Notes under the pieces: model-generated
What the model was told of the DNA's origin: nothing
Database searches by the model: none
The model's input: the letters and a program-made list of their open reading frames with translations, nothing else
Program-made: the position numbers and the translations under genes
Shown here: positions 46,417 through 56,674 of the stretch, one piece after another
How positions within the stretch are numbered: the first letter of the stretch is position 1
Layout of the letters: each line of letters begins with the position of its first letter
DNA from: Stutzerimonas kirkiae
GTDB taxonomy: Bacteria > Pseudomonadota > Gammaproteobacteria > Pseudomonadales > Pseudomonadaceae
Direction of reading: 5' to 3'
NCBI RefSeq assembly: GCF_004327335.1
Contig: NZ_QJUO01000009.1
Span: forward strand, 57,481 to 121,480
Length of the DNA: 64,000 nucleotides

Positions 46417-46442
46417 GCAACGCCACCTGCCGGTGGCGTTGC
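46417..46442 (+). terminator. Terminator-like hairpin after pykA
   Basis: GCAACGCCACC and GGTGGCGTTGC form an 11-bp perfect stem with loop TGCC nine bases after the stop. The following TCTGT is only a weak U-tract. Confidence 0.65.
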
Positions 46443-46480
46443 TCTGTACGTCCGCTGGATTGGCGATGGTGTGCCTACCG

Positions 46481-46520
46481 CCAGGGCTGTTGCCATTTCG
46501 TCGCAAGCCGCGTTGTCGCG
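46481..46520. repeat. Single copy of a CTGTTGCCATTTCG repeat
   Basis: CCAGGGCTGTTGCCATTTCG followed by a GTTGTCGCG block matches the left half of the palindrome at 61559-61613, with the same spacing. The right arm is not evident here. It is probably a dispersed intergenic repeat. Confidence 0.5.
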
Positions 46521-46671
46521 ATAAATCGCCCCCGGCCAGGCCGCGCCCGACGGGCTTGCGGCATTCACTCCATCCCTGGAGATTGCACAGGACGCAGGCA
46601 ATGCGTCACTCCCTTGTCAATTCCTGCAACGACAGCGGGGCTATCGAACACACAAGCATTTTGTATGGCTC

Positions 46672-46917
46672 TCAGAGGCCAGCGCGCCCCTGCGACAGGC
46701 CGAACATGAACAGCAACAGGCCATCGTCATCGGCGCTGGCCGAGCGGTGCCCTATACGCCCGCCAGCGGGTAGCGGGCAGTAGTCCAGTTGCATGCTGCC
46801 GAACGACAACACCTGGGGCAGCGGCTCATTCCAGGAATAGACACAGACATAGAGCAGCAGCGCCGCCAAAGCCAGCAGCGCCGAGGTCGAAAAAGCTTGG
46901 ATCAGGTTCAGATTCAT
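46672..46917 (-). CDS. Hypothetical small membrane-anchored protein
   Basis: The 81-residue frame starts MNLNLIQAFSTSALLALAAL with one hydrophobic helix (about 8-27), then a polar part (PQVLSFGSMQLDYCPLPAGG) and another hydrophobic patch (GLLLFMFGLS). I do not recognise a family. Support is a plausible start, hydrophobic N-terminus and Pseudomonas-like codon use. It could be the last gene of the DUF190/DUF3861 group, 226 bases upstream on the same strand, or spurious. Confidence 0.45.
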   Translation of the reverse strand: MNLNLIQAFSTSALLALAALLLYVCVYSWNEPLPQVLSFGSMQLDYCPLPAGGRIGHRSASADDDGLLLFMFGLSQGRAGL

Positions 46918-47143
46918 GCCGCAACCCATTGATTGGAATTGCCAAGAGAACCCAGAGACTAGACCCGAAATATGTCGCGTAGCATTTTTACTCGACGAAT
47001 GGCTGAAAAAACCTCGAGAAAAATCCTTGACACTGCGCCTGAAATGACCCTGAGCCGGAATAAACTCCATATGGATCAGCAGATTGGCGACGTTTCCAAC
47101 CATTTTTCGCAATGGAGCCTTGCGCCAGCCCCAAGGTGGCGAG

Positions 47144-47443
47144 TCAGTGATCGTCACCGCCCTTTTTCAGGGTTTTCATGAAATCACGAAAATGCGGGGC
47201 AAAAGCCTGGAACAGCGTGTGGTCCCGATGCTCCAGCATGACTTCGCCGAACAGCTTCAGCCCCACGGCCAAGGCTGTCGCGCTGGATTCGTCCAGGTCG
47301 GCGCGTCCACGGCTGCGTTCGACGATAGCGAAGATGTCGTCATGGTTGCCCACTTCGAAACGCAATGGCTGATCGTAGGCAGAAGGATCGCCCTGCGCAT
47401 CGGCAAGGTGTTCGACAGTAATGCGGTAGCGATGCTGTTTCAT
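47144..47443 (-). CDS. DUF3861-family protein
   Basis: The 99-residue soluble protein MKQHRYRITVEHLADAQGDP continues with FEVGNHDDIFAIVERSRG, the family core, and ALAVGLKLFGEVMLEHRDH and LFQAFAPHFRDFMKTLKKG. The family is small and of unknown function. The gene is 29 bases downstream of the DUF190 gene and probably belongs to the efflux operon. Upstream extension to 47755 is just the opposite phase of the DUF190 gene. Confidence 0.85.
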   Translation of the reverse strand: MKQHRYRITVEHLADAQGDPSAYDQPLRFEVGNHDDIFAIVERSRGRADLDESSATALAVGLKLFGEVMLEHRDHTLFQAFAPHFRDFMKTLKKGGDDH

Positions 47444-47472
47444 AGGCTCTCCAGACAGGGTAGATGAACGGC

Positions 47473-47823
47473 TCAGGCAGCGCTCGGGTCGGCCGCCGGG
47501 GCTTCCGGGGGACATCCCAGGGTGCCGAATTCCGCGGCGACCTTCACATAGAACAGTTGCACCCGCTCCTGCTGCAGGTATTCGAAAAGGCGTTGCGACT
47601 CTTCGGCGGTGACGACCAGCGTCACCTGCACGGGCTGGTCCGATACATCGAACAGGTTGATGGCATGGATCGCGCCGTCGTGGCCCAATCCGCCTATCGA
47701 ACCATTCAAGGTCGCGCCGCGCAGGCCGAGCCGCCGCACCTCTTCGAGCAGCCACTGGGCCAGCGGCCGATGCTTGTGCATGCGTTCCTGCTGGGTGAAG
47801 AAAGTGACCTGGTAGCCATGCAT
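47473..47823 (-). CDS. DUF190-family PII-like protein
   Basis: The 116-residue protein begins MHGYQVTFFTQQERMHKHRP and carries ATLNGSIGGLGHDGAIHAIN and PVQVTLVVTAEESQRLF, characteristic of DUF190, a ferredoxin-like fold resembling PII signalling trimers. DUF190 proteins are often encoded with fluoride or ion channels. No such gene is here; instead it follows the HlyD adaptor gene by 35 bases in the same direction. Ligand and function are unknown. Confidence 0.88.
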   Translation of the reverse strand: MHGYQVTFFTQQERMHKHRPLAQWLLEEVRRLGLRGATLNGSIGGLGHDGAIHAINLFDVSDQPVQVTLVVTAEESQRLFEYLQQERVQLFYVKVAAEFGTLGCPPEAPAADPSAA

Positions 47824-47858
47824 ATCGTTCTCCGGGACTGCTGGAATGCGTGGTGGGC

Positions 47859-48953
47859 TTACAACGTCGCCCGTGGAGTATCGGCAGGATACTGCAACGC
47901 CTGGGAGCCCCTGGCGTCTACATCAATGCTCGGGCGCACGGACATGCCGACACGCAGCCGGCGCGCCTGCTCCTGGCCCGCGTCCACCTGGATACGAACC
48001 GGCAGGCGCTGCACGATCTTGGTGAAGTTGCCGGTCGCATTGTGCGGCGGCACTGTCGAGAAGCTCGCACCACTGGCCGCCCCCAGACTTTCGACATGCC
48101 CCTTGAGGCGGACGCCGGGCAACGCATCCACGAGGATCTCGACCGGCTGGCCAACCTGCACGCGGGTGAGTTGCGTCTCCCGGAAATTGGCTTCGATATA
48201 GACCTTGTCCAGCGGCACCAGGGTCAGCAGCGGTTCCCCGGCACGGGCATAGCCACCGACGCGGGCCCGGCGCTGGGCAACCACACCGCCGACCGGCGCG
48301 ACCAGCCGTGCCCGGGACAGATCCAACTGCGCAGCGGCCTTTTCCGCTTGCGCGGCCAGCAAGCCCCCGCGCGCACCTTCCAGCTCCGCCAGCAGAACCG
48401 CGGTCTGTTGCTCGGTGGACTGCAGGCTGGCGAGATCACGCTCACGGGCGGCACGCTGGATCGCCCATTGTGCCTCGGCCTGCTGCTGCGCCTGCAATGT
48501 CCCCGAGCCATCACGGGCCAGGTTGGCGAAACGCCTGCGTTCGGCCCCGGCCAGTTTCAGGTTTGCCTCGGCAGCGGCAATCGCTGCCCGCGCCTGCTGA
48601 ATAAGGCTGCGCTGGCGCTCGATCTGCGCCTCCAGGCTGTCGATGGCGGCCTGGGCGGCAACCACATGCGCCTGCGCATTGGCCACGGCGATAGCCAGCT
48701 CACGCTCGTCGATGCGCAACAGCGGCGCCCCGGCTTCGATTTCCTGGTTATCCTCCACCGCGACCTCGGTGATGATGCCGGAGACCTGCGGGACGATCAC
48801 CGTGAAGTCCGCCCGGACATAGGCGTCGTCGGTGCTCTGCCGGGATGCAGCGGACTCCGACCGGTTCAGCAGCAGGAAGGCGCCAACCAGGGCAAGTACG
48901 GCGACCCCGCCGATCACAATGCGGGAGCGGAGATTCGTGGTCATGACAGGCAT
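47859..48953 (-). CDS. HlyD/EmrA-type membrane fusion protein
   Basis: The roughly 364-residue adaptor has one N-terminal transmembrane helix (IVIGGVAVLALVGAFLLL) and a biotinyl-lipoyl-like half (TDDAYVRADFTVIVPQVSGI, VEDNQEIEAGAPLLRID). A long coiled coil (about 80-210, AEANLKLAGAERRR, LLAELEGARGGLLAAQAEKA) and the second lipoyl and beta-barrel part (APVGGVVAQRRARVGGYA, NFRETQLTRVQVGQPVEI) complete it. It bridges the MFS pump to the outer-membrane factor. Start at 48953; a start three codons downstream (48944) is equally possible. Confidence 0.9.
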   Translation of the reverse strand: MPVMTTNLRSRIVIGGVAVLALVGAFLLLNRSESAASRQSTDDAYVRADFTVIVPQVSGIITEVAVEDNQEIEAGAPLLRIDERELAIAVANAQAHVVAAQAAIDSLEAQIERQRSLIQQARAAIAAAEANLKLAGAERRRFANLARDGSGTLQAQQQAEAQWAIQRAARERDLASLQSTEQQTAVLLAELEGARGGLLAAQAEKAAAQLDLSRARLVAPVGGVVAQRRARVGGYARAGEPLLTLVPLDKVYIEANFRETQLTRVQVGQPVEILVDALPGVRLKGHVESLGAASGASFSTVPPHNATGNFTKIVQRLPVRIQVDAGQEQARRLRVGMSVRPSIDVDARGSQALQYPADTPRATL

Positions 48954-48963
48954 ATATCGAGGC

Positions 48964-50541
48964 TCATGAAATCGCACCGGCCGGAGTGGGCGCGGGCATG
49001 GGTTGGAGCGGTCGCGGCACCACGGGTGCCGGAATGTACTGGAGCTTCAGAATCAACGGGATCGACAACAGCGCCAGCAGGCCGATCAGCCGATAGACAT
49101 CGGCTGCGGCCAGGACACTGGCTTGCCGGGCGAAGGTCTCGGCCAGGGTGCCCGGCTCGGTGCCGAAGGCCGTCCACTGCGGCAACAGGTTGCCCGCCTG
49201 GTCGCGCAACCCCTCGAAATGGAAACGGCTGCGCAGCGCCGTCAACTGGCCGATGAACGCCCCGCCGAGGATAGTGCTGAGCACGCGCACGATGTTGACC
49301 ATCCCGGCCATGAACGGCCCCTCCATGGGCTGCACCACACTGACCATCAGGAACAGCATGGCGACCATGGCCAGTGGCTGGCCGATCATATGCAACAGTG
49401 TGGGCCAGAGAAACTGCCGCACCATCCATTCCTCGGTGATGCCCGAAGCCAGCCAGCAAGCCACCGCCATGCAGGCCATTCCGCTGGCGAGCACATGCCG
49501 CGCATCGACCCGGCGCTGGTACAGCAGCAGCGCCACGCAGGAGCCCAGCAGCAGTTGCGGCAAGCCGACCAGCAGGCCCAGCGATGCGCTTTGCTGCATG
49601 CGAAAGCCCTGCAGGCCGCCCAGCACATTGGCCGGCAGGACAACGGCGCTGGACATGGTCACCAGCATCACCGCCAGGGTAATGAAACCCAGCCAGACAT
49701 TGCGGCGCTTCAGCAGCTCCAGCCGCACGAACGGCGCGGGATGGAGCCATTCGCTGAGCAGGAACAGGCCGCTGAAAATGGCACCAAGCCCCAGTGCGAC
49801 AACGATCAAGGAAGACTGAAACCAGTCCAGGCGCACCCCCTGGTCGATACCCACCACCAGCAGCATCAACCCGGGTGCGCCGAGCAGCATGCCGAACCAG
49901 TTGGCCTGCTTCAGCCGCGCCAGCGCCAGCGGCATCGGCGGAATGCCCCAGGCGACCATGGCCATCGCCAGCAGGCCCAGCGGGATGACCAGCCAGTAGA
50001 CCCAGCGCCAGTCTTCCAGGTGATCCACCGCCAGTGCCGCCAGCCACAGCGCGACATTGGGCGAGAGGGTGGCGGTCATGGCGAACAGCGCCAGGCCATG
50101 CAGACGAACCGATGCCGGCAGGAAGCGCAGGGCCGCCATCATCAGGATCGGAATCAGCGCACCGGCGCAGAGCCCGTGCAAGAGACGCAATGCCAGCAGC
50201 AGATGCATATCCCGCACCAGCGGCAGTATGGCCGACAGGCTGAGCGCCAGTGCCAGCAAGGTCAGGTGGAAACGCCGCATAGAGAAAGTGATGGCGAACC
50301 AGGCGGCGAACGGCATGGCCGCCAGCTCCCCGGCGGAAAACGCCGTGGTGAGCCAGGCGAGATCATCCCGGGCAAAGCCCAGGCCACCCTGGACATCGAC
50401 CAGGACCAGCGCCGGTACGCGATTGCTCAGGCCGGCCATCATCGCCGCCAGCAACACACCCAGCAGCCCTACCGCCAGACGCCCATTGAACACCGGTTGT
50501 GGCGGCGCCCCGGCGGGCGGAGCGGCAGCCGCCGTACTCAT
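48964..50541 (-). CDS. DHA2/EmrB-type MFS efflux pump
   Basis: The 525-residue protein has about fourteen hydrophobic helices. DHA2 features include the segment after helix 1 with VDVQGGLGFARDDLAWLTTAF, motif-A-like FSMRRFH and the HGLCAGALIPILMM region. The C-terminus is LKLQYIPAPVVPRPLQ. It exports toxic compounds using the proton gradient, working with the HlyD adaptor encoded next. Its ATG overlaps the stop of the NodT-type gene (50538-50541). The substrate is unknown. Confidence 0.9.
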   Translation of the reverse strand: MSTAAAAPPAGAPPQPVFNGRLAVGLLGVLLAAMMAGLSNRVPALVLVDVQGGLGFARDDLAWLTTAFSAGELAAMPFAAWFAITFSMRRFHLTLLALALSLSAILPLVRDMHLLLALRLLHGLCAGALIPILMMAALRFLPASVRLHGLALFAMTATLSPNVALWLAALAVDHLEDWRWVYWLVIPLGLLAMAMVAWGIPPMPLALARLKQANWFGMLLGAPGLMLLVVGIDQGVRLDWFQSSLIVVALGLGAIFSGLFLLSEWLHPAPFVRLELLKRRNVWLGFITLAVMLVTMSSAVVLPANVLGGLQGFRMQQSASLGLLVGLPQLLLGSCVALLLYQRRVDARHVLASGMACMAVACWLASGITEEWMVRQFLWPTLLHMIGQPLAMVAMLFLMVSVVQPMEGPFMAGMVNIVRVLSTILGGAFIGQLTALRSRFHFEGLRDQAGNLLPQWTAFGTEPGTLAETFARQASVLAAADVYRLIGLLALLSIPLILKLQYIPAPVVPRPLQPMPAPTPAGAIS

Positions 50542-52019
50542 GAGGAAGCCCCGGGCGTCGCCGTTTCCTGCAGTTGCGCCGACCAACCGCCCCCAAGCGC
50601 GCGGTACAGCGATACCACCGCGAGCGCGGAAGCGGTCGCACAGTCGGCCAGTTCGGACTGGTTGTTCAACAGGGTGCGCCGGGCCACCAGCACCACGGTG
50701 AAGTCCGCCGAACCTTCCTGGTAGGAACGCTGCGCCACGGCCAGGGCCATCCTGTTCTGCTCCAAGGCGGACTGTAACCGCTGGTGCCGCTTCAACTCGC
50801 TGGCATAGGCACCCAGTGCGTCATCCACCTCGTGCCAGGCACGCAACACGGTCTGCCGATAGGCGATACCCGCCAGGCGGTGGCGAGCCTCGCTCAGGGC
50901 CAGGTTGCTCTTGAGCCGCCCGCCATCGAAGATCGGCAGGTACAGTGTCGGCCCTATCGAAAAGCGCCGGGAATCCCAACTGCCCAGGTCGGACAGGCGG
51001 AAGGCCTGGGCCCCGAGACTGCCAGTCAGGCTGATACGCGGATAGAAGTCGGCCTTGGCCGCGCCGATGTCGGCGAGCGCCGCGCGCAAGCGGGCCTCGG
51101 CCTGCAGGATATCGGGCCGCTGCCGGGCGATCTCGGAGGGAATGCCGAGGGGCAGGCGTTCGGGCATCGGTGGTAGCCCCGCCGCGACCAAGCGCCCGTC
51201 CAGCTCCCGTGGCAGCTTGCCGAGCAGTAACGCCAGCGCATTCATCGAGGCATCGCGCTGGTGCTGCAACTGCACCAGCCGCGCCTCGACCACAGCCACG
51301 TCGGCGCGCGCCGAGGCGGCGTCGAAGCGGCTGGCGACACCGTTGCGCTCGCGGCTTTCGGCCATGCCCAGCAGTTCCTCGGCGATCCGCAGGTTGTCCT
51401 CGACCAGCGCCGCCTGCGCCTGCACCCCACGCAGCAGCAGATAGCCGCGCGCCACTTCAGCACTGACCGAGACCTGCAACGCATCCCAACCGTAGTAGGC
51501 GGCATCCAGGCTGGCCTGGGCGGATTCGTCGAGATAGCGCAGGCGCCCCCAGAAATCCACTTCCCAGTCGGCCTGCAGGCCCAGGGACCAGGTGCTGGTG
51601 CCCTCCGCCGGCTGCCCGAGCTGGTACATCCCCGAATTCCTGCTGATGCCGGACCGCGAGTAACCCGCATCCGCGGACAAATGTGGGTGGCGGGCAGCGC
51701 TGGCCAGGCCGAGTTGCGCCCGGCTTTCCTCGATGCGCAGTACCCCCGCCTGCAGGTCCAGGTTGCCCGCCACTTCCTCCTCCAGGGCCAGCAGCGTGGA
51801 ATCATTGAACAACCTCCACCACTGCACCGGCACCGGCGCATCACTCAATGCGGGCTGGGTTGCAACGATGGCCGCGCGGGAACCTAGTGCCGCCTCTGCC
51901 GGCCCCATCGAAGGCGGTCGGGCGGAAGGCAGACTGACGCAGCCCGCCAGCAACGACAGCAGCACGGGTACTAGCCTGGCGGCAAGGCGCTGTGCCCCGC
52001 ATGCTGCAGTACGATTCAT
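50538..52019 (-). CDS. NodT/OprM-type outer-membrane efflux lipoprotein
   Basis: The 493-residue protein has a lipobox LLSLLAGC (Cys 27) and two repeated OEP domains. Family motifs include VPVQWWRLFNDSTL, LGLQADWEVDFWGRLR, RPDILQAEARLRAALADIG and FYPRISLTGSLG. It forms the trimeric exit duct of the pump. It is the first gene of the efflux operon, and a TetR-type palindrome lies 64 bases upstream of its start. Confidence 0.92.
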   Translation of the reverse strand: MNRTAACGAQRLAARLVPVLLSLLAGCVSLPSARPPSMGPAEAALGSRAAIVATQPALSDAPVPVQWWRLFNDSTLLALEEEVAGNLDLQAGVLRIEESRAQLGLASAARHPHLSADAGYSRSGISRNSGMYQLGQPAEGTSTWSLGLQADWEVDFWGRLRYLDESAQASLDAAYYGWDALQVSVSAEVARGYLLLRGVQAQAALVEDNLRIAEELLGMAESRERNGVASRFDAASARADVAVVEARLVQLQHQRDASMNALALLLGKLPRELDGRLVAAGLPPMPERLPLGIPSEIARQRPDILQAEARLRAALADIGAAKADFYPRISLTGSLGAQAFRLSDLGSWDSRRFSIGPTLYLPIFDGGRLKSNLALSEARHRLAGIAYRQTVLRAWHEVDDALGAYASELKRHQRLQSALEQNRMALAVAQRSYQEGSADFTVVLVARRTLLNNQSELADCATASALAVVSLYRALGGGWSAQLQETATPGASS

Positions 52020-52082
52020 GTCGATCCTCGAACGAAGGGAGTACCAGCGCCTGCCCAGGCGGACAGGAGGCTTCAGCCCTGG

Positions 52083-52100
52083 CAGTACCGATCGGTACTG
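52083..52100. promoter_or_regulatory. TetR operator 1 (efflux operon side)
   Basis: CAGTACCGATCGGTACTG is a perfect 18-base palindrome between the divergent efflux operon and tetR-type gene. Confidence 0.75.
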
Positions 52101-52187
52101 TAGATGAAAGACGTGCCCTCGTCAAAATCCATGGTATTGATCTGTACGAGCCAGAGAGTCCCGCCAGTGGTTTTTGTCATGTAAAGA

Positions 52188-52197
52188 ACCGATCGGT
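52188..52197. promoter_or_regulatory. TetR operator 2 (tetR side)
   Basis: ACCGATCGGT repeats the core of operator 1, 105 bases away and 31 bases before the tetR-type ATG. Two copies suggest that one regulator controls both promoters, including its own. Confidence 0.65.
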
Positions 52198-52228
52198 ATA
52201 CTCCGGTAAACCTTTCCCAGAGCACGCC

Positions 52229-52864
52229 ATGCCCCAATCCAGCCCCACCGATCGCCATGACAAATCGCTCTCGATCCTGGAGGCCGCCACCTCCGTGTTC
52301 CTGACGCACGGCTTCAGCGCCGCGACCACGGACATGATCCAGCGCGAGTCCGGCGTTTCGAAGGCGACGCTATACAGCCTCTTCCCTGGCAAGGAAGCCA
52401 TGTTCACGGCAGTGATCGAACGGCAATGCGCCAGGATGGCCTCGACCATCCAGGCAATACGGACAGCTCCCGGCGATATCGCCAGGACGCTGACTGACAT
52501 AGCCACGGCCTATCTCGATATCGTTCTTTCGGATAGCGGGCTGGCATTGTTCCGCGTCGTGGTCGCCGAGTCCCCGCGCTTCCCCACTGCGGGACGGTGC
52601 TTCTACCTGGCCGGCCCCAGGACCGTCACCTCGATGGTGGCCGAACACCTGAGCGAAGCTGCCCAGGCCAGGGAAATCGATATCCACCCGCTGGGTGTCG
52701 AAGCCGCCGCCTCGCTGTTCATCAGCCTGGTCCGCGCCGAAGGGCAACTGGAATGCCTGATGCACCCGTCCGCCCGGCCATCCGCCGAGCAAATGGAGCG
52801 CTGGGTACGGCAGGCGGTCGACGTTTTTCTCGGGCGATTCGGCGCACACACCACAAACGCATAA
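52229..52864 (+). CDS. TetR-family regulator of the efflux operon
   Basis: The 211-residue protein has an N-terminal helix-turn-helix (SILEAATSVFLTHGFSAATT, IQRESGVSKATLYSLFPGKE). A TetR C-terminal ligand domain of AefR-like type follows (LALFRVVVAESPRFPTAGRCFY). It is divergent from the NodT/MFS/HlyD genes and flanked by matching palindromes, so it is probably their ligand-relieved repressor. The ATG at 52229 sits just before the conserved helix. The gene ends at a shared terminator with groEL. Confidence 0.88.
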   Translation: MPQSSPTDRHDKSLSILEAATSVFLTHGFSAATTDMIQRESGVSKATLYSLFPGKEAMFTAVIERQCARMASTIQAIRTAPGDIARTLTDIATAYLDIVLSDSGLALFRVVVAESPRFPTAGRCFYLAGPRTVTSMVAEHLSEAAQAREIDIHPLGVEAAASLFISLVRAEGQLECLMHPSARPSAEQMERWVRQAVDVFLGRFGAHTTNA

Positions 52865-52921
52865 AGCCTTGCACCAGCGCCCTTGCGCAACACCAAGGCG
52901 TTTTCATCATCGGCCACAACG

Positions 52922-52950
52922 AAAAACCCCGCGACAAGCGCGGGGTTTTT
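52922..52950. terminator. Bidirectional terminator between tetR-type gene and groEL
   Basis: AAAAACCCCGCG and CGCGGGGTTTTT pair over 12 bp around loop ACAAG. A and T tracts at the ends serve both convergent genes. Confidence 0.9.
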
Positions 52951-52968
52951 CTTGCAGCAGGTATGGGG

Positions 52969-54621
<1,653 letters not shown>

Positions 54622-54655
54622 TCAATTCTTGATGATTAGTGTGGGATAAACAGGA

Positions 54656-54949
54656 TCAGGCTTCGACGACAGCGAGGATCTCGCTCTCGTTCAGCACCAG
54701 CAGGTCTTCACCATTGTCTTTTACGGTGTTGCTGCCGGAGTAAGGGCCGAACACGACCTTGTCACCGACCTTGACGGCCAGCGGACGCACTTCACCGTTT
54801 TCCAGAACACGACCAGTGCCCACAGCGACAACCTCGCCACGATTCGGTTTTTCAGCAGCGGAACCGGGCAGCACGATGCCACCAGCGGTCTTGTTTTCTT
54901 CTTCGCTGCGGCGGACTACGACGCGGTCATACAGAGGACGAAGAGCCAT
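54656..54949 (-). CDS. groES: 10-kDa co-chaperonin GroES
   Basis: The 97-residue product starts [20 protein letters not shown] and includes the mobile-loop segment [20 protein letters not shown] and [20 protein letters not shown]. It caps GroEL. A heat-shock-type promoter lies about 140 bases upstream. The ATG at 54949 is the family start; upstream in-frame codons are leader. Confidence 0.98.
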   Translation of the reverse strand: MALRPLYDRVVVRRSEEENKTAGGIVLPGSAAEKPNRGEVVAVGTGRVLENGEVRPLAVKVGDKVVFGPYSGSNTVKDNGEDLLVLNESEILAVVEA

Positions 54950-55091
54950 TGTCGATTTCTCCCAATTGAGTTGTTCCATGCCGATGTCATCATCGGCGGG
55001 TTAGCAAATCCGGCAGTGCCGGTTGCGGTCTGCCCTGGCAGGCCGCAGAAGATGGGCTGTCGCGGCGGACAGCAACCTTGCGGTGTACGCT

Positions 55092-55119
55092 AGATGTGGG
55101 CGGACAAACGTATTTCAAG
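55092..55119 (-). promoter_or_regulatory. Sigma32 heat-shock promoter of groESL
   Basis: On the minus strand CTTGAAA (55113-55119) and CCACATCT (55092-55099) are 13 bases apart. They match the sigma32 consensus CTTGAAA-N13-CCCCATNT except for one position in the -10. No CIRCE element is seen, consistent with sigma32 control in Gammaproteobacteria. Confidence 0.75.
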
Positions 55120-55177
55120 TGAGCCGGGCGAGATTTTTTCATTACTAATGAAAATGGCGCCGTAGCGCCATCACCCT

Positions 55178-55630
55178 TCAGGAGTCACGACGCTCCCATT
55201 CGCCCTCGATGACATTCGGCTTCTGCCCCGCCTCGCGCTGCCTGAGATCGTCGGCGGATGCCCGCTGGCGGCTGGCCTGCTCCTCGACCCGGCGCTGGAA
55301 GGCGTTCAGCAGCATACGCCGGGTGAACGGCAACAGAATCAACAGCGCGATCAGGTCGCTGATGAACCCCGGCAGGATCAGCAGACCGCCGGCAACCGCC
55401 AGCAGTGCCCCCTGCAGCATCTCCTTCTCGGGCAGTTCGCCTCGCGCCATGCGCTCGCGCATGCGCCAGGCGGTGGCGAAACCGGCCAGACGCATCACCA
55501 GGACACCCGCCATTCCCGACAGGATCAGCAACAGGATGGTCGCCAACACCCCGATGGAGCTGCCGACCTTGATCAGCACCGCCAGCTCGGCAAGTGGAAA
55601 CAGAAGAAACAGCAGGAAAAAGATGCGCAT
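55178..55630 (-). CDS. fxsA: FxsA-family membrane protein
   Basis: The 150-residue protein begins MRIFFLLFLLFPLAELAVLI, then VGSSIGVLATILLLILSGMAG and LLAVAGGLLILPGFISDL, the FxsA signature. The C-terminus is hydrophilic. In E. coli overproduced FxsA relieves F-plasmid exclusion of phage T7; its normal role is unclear. It lies just upstream of groES, the conserved Pseudomonas order. Confidence 0.9.
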   Translation of the reverse strand: MRIFFLLFLLFPLAELAVLIKVGSSIGVLATILLLILSGMAGVLVMRLAGFATAWRMRERMARGELPEKEMLQGALLAVAGGLLILPGFISDLIALLILLPFTRRMLLNAFQRRVEEQASRQRASADDLRQREAGQKPNVIEGEWERRDS

Positions 55631-55762
55631 CGGTGATTCCTTGGTAGAGCGGCTTTTCCAGTAGATGACGCCGGGCCGCGATGAATTCAAGCCAAGCCTG
55701 TAACCGGATTATTCGTACCCTGGAGTTCGCCACTACCCCACGACAGGCAACCCAGTGCCCAC

Positions 55763-56485
55763 CTACAGGCTGCTGGCCCTGGCCAGGGCGACCAGCGCCT
55801 GCCGGACCTCCAGCGGAGTCGCGCACGCCTGCGCGAACGGCAGCCAGTGCAATTGCCTGCCCTGGCGCAAATGGCAGCCCTCGCTGTCGATGCCCACCAT
55901 GCAGGCAGGCGGCTCGGCGGGCAGGCCGGCCAGCTCCAGGTAATGCGCGATGGCATCGCGGTGGTCGCCGTTCATATGCTCGATCATGCTGTCTTCGGCT
56001 CCCGGCGCCTGCGCACTGGCAGCGAAAGGGTTGGCCCGCTCGACGCCATCCAGCCAGTGGATGGCGCCGAAACCACCGATATAACGCCAGCGCACGGGCT
56101 GCAGATGCCAGAAATCGAAATCGTGGGCCTGATGATAGTCCCGTGACTCGGGGAAGTAGCGGTAGTAACGCTGCGAAGCCGCCTCGATCGCCTGCCCGTC
56201 CTCCAGCTTCTTCGCCTCAGCCAGCAGTGTCAGCCGGCCAGCGGCCTGCACGTCATCGGCATCGCGCTCGCCCACCAGCAGCGAGCAGCGCGGGTCGGCC
56301 TGCAGGTTGCGCGTATGCTGGGCGATCCGGCTGATCAGGATCAACGGCCAGCCCTGCTCGTCGAGGCAATAGGGCACGGCGGAGCCGAAGGGAAAGCCGG
56401 GCATCGCTTTCGACTGGGTGGACAGCACGCCCCGGTACTCCCTGAGCAGCAACACACGGGCATTGTGGTTCACTTCTGGATTCAC
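55763..56485 (-). CDS. HugZ-family haem-utilisation protein
   Basis: The 240-residue protein has an N-terminal pyridoxamine-phosphate-oxidase-like split barrel (GFPFGSAVPYCLDEQGWPLIL, RNLQADPRCSLLVGERDADD) and a C-terminal DUF2470 domain with MIEHMNGDHRDAIAHYLELA. This is the HugZ/HutZ arrangement of haem-degrading or haem-storage proteins. It is divergent from a haem receptor gene, which supports a role in using haem iron. No phuS-T-U-V transport genes are adjacent. Confidence 0.85.
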   Translation of the reverse strand: MNPEVNHNARVLLLREYRGVLSTQSKAMPGFPFGSAVPYCLDEQGWPLILISRIAQHTRNLQADPRCSLLVGERDADDVQAAGRLTLLAEAKKLEDGQAIEAASQRYYRYFPESRDYHQAHDFDFWHLQPVRWRYIGGFGAIHWLDGVERANPFAASAQAPGAEDSMIEHMNGDHRDAIAHYLELAGLPAEPPACMVGIDSEGCHLRQGRQLHWLPFAQACATPLEVRQALVALARASSL

Positions 56486-56615
56486 CTGTTACTCCTTGAC
56501 TGGACGCGTTCGACGATTGGCAAAGCATATCCGTTTTGCGCAGGCAAAGCCGGCATCCCGAAAAGTTACAGAATCATTAATAATTCTTAACACTAATTAT
56601 CAATCAACAACAAAT

Positions 56616-56634
56616 GACAGGAATTACCATTATC
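56616..56634 (+). promoter_or_regulatory. Candidate Fur box upstream of the haem receptor
   Basis: Read on the minus strand, GATAATGGTAATTCCTGTC matches the Fur consensus GATAATGATAATCATTATC at 14 of 19 positions by eye. It lies 40 bases before the phuR-type ATG in an AT-rich gap (56486-56674). Confidence 0.5.
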
Positions 56635-56674
56635 GAATAAGCCACCCGTTCATGAAGCGATCAAGGAAAAGCAC

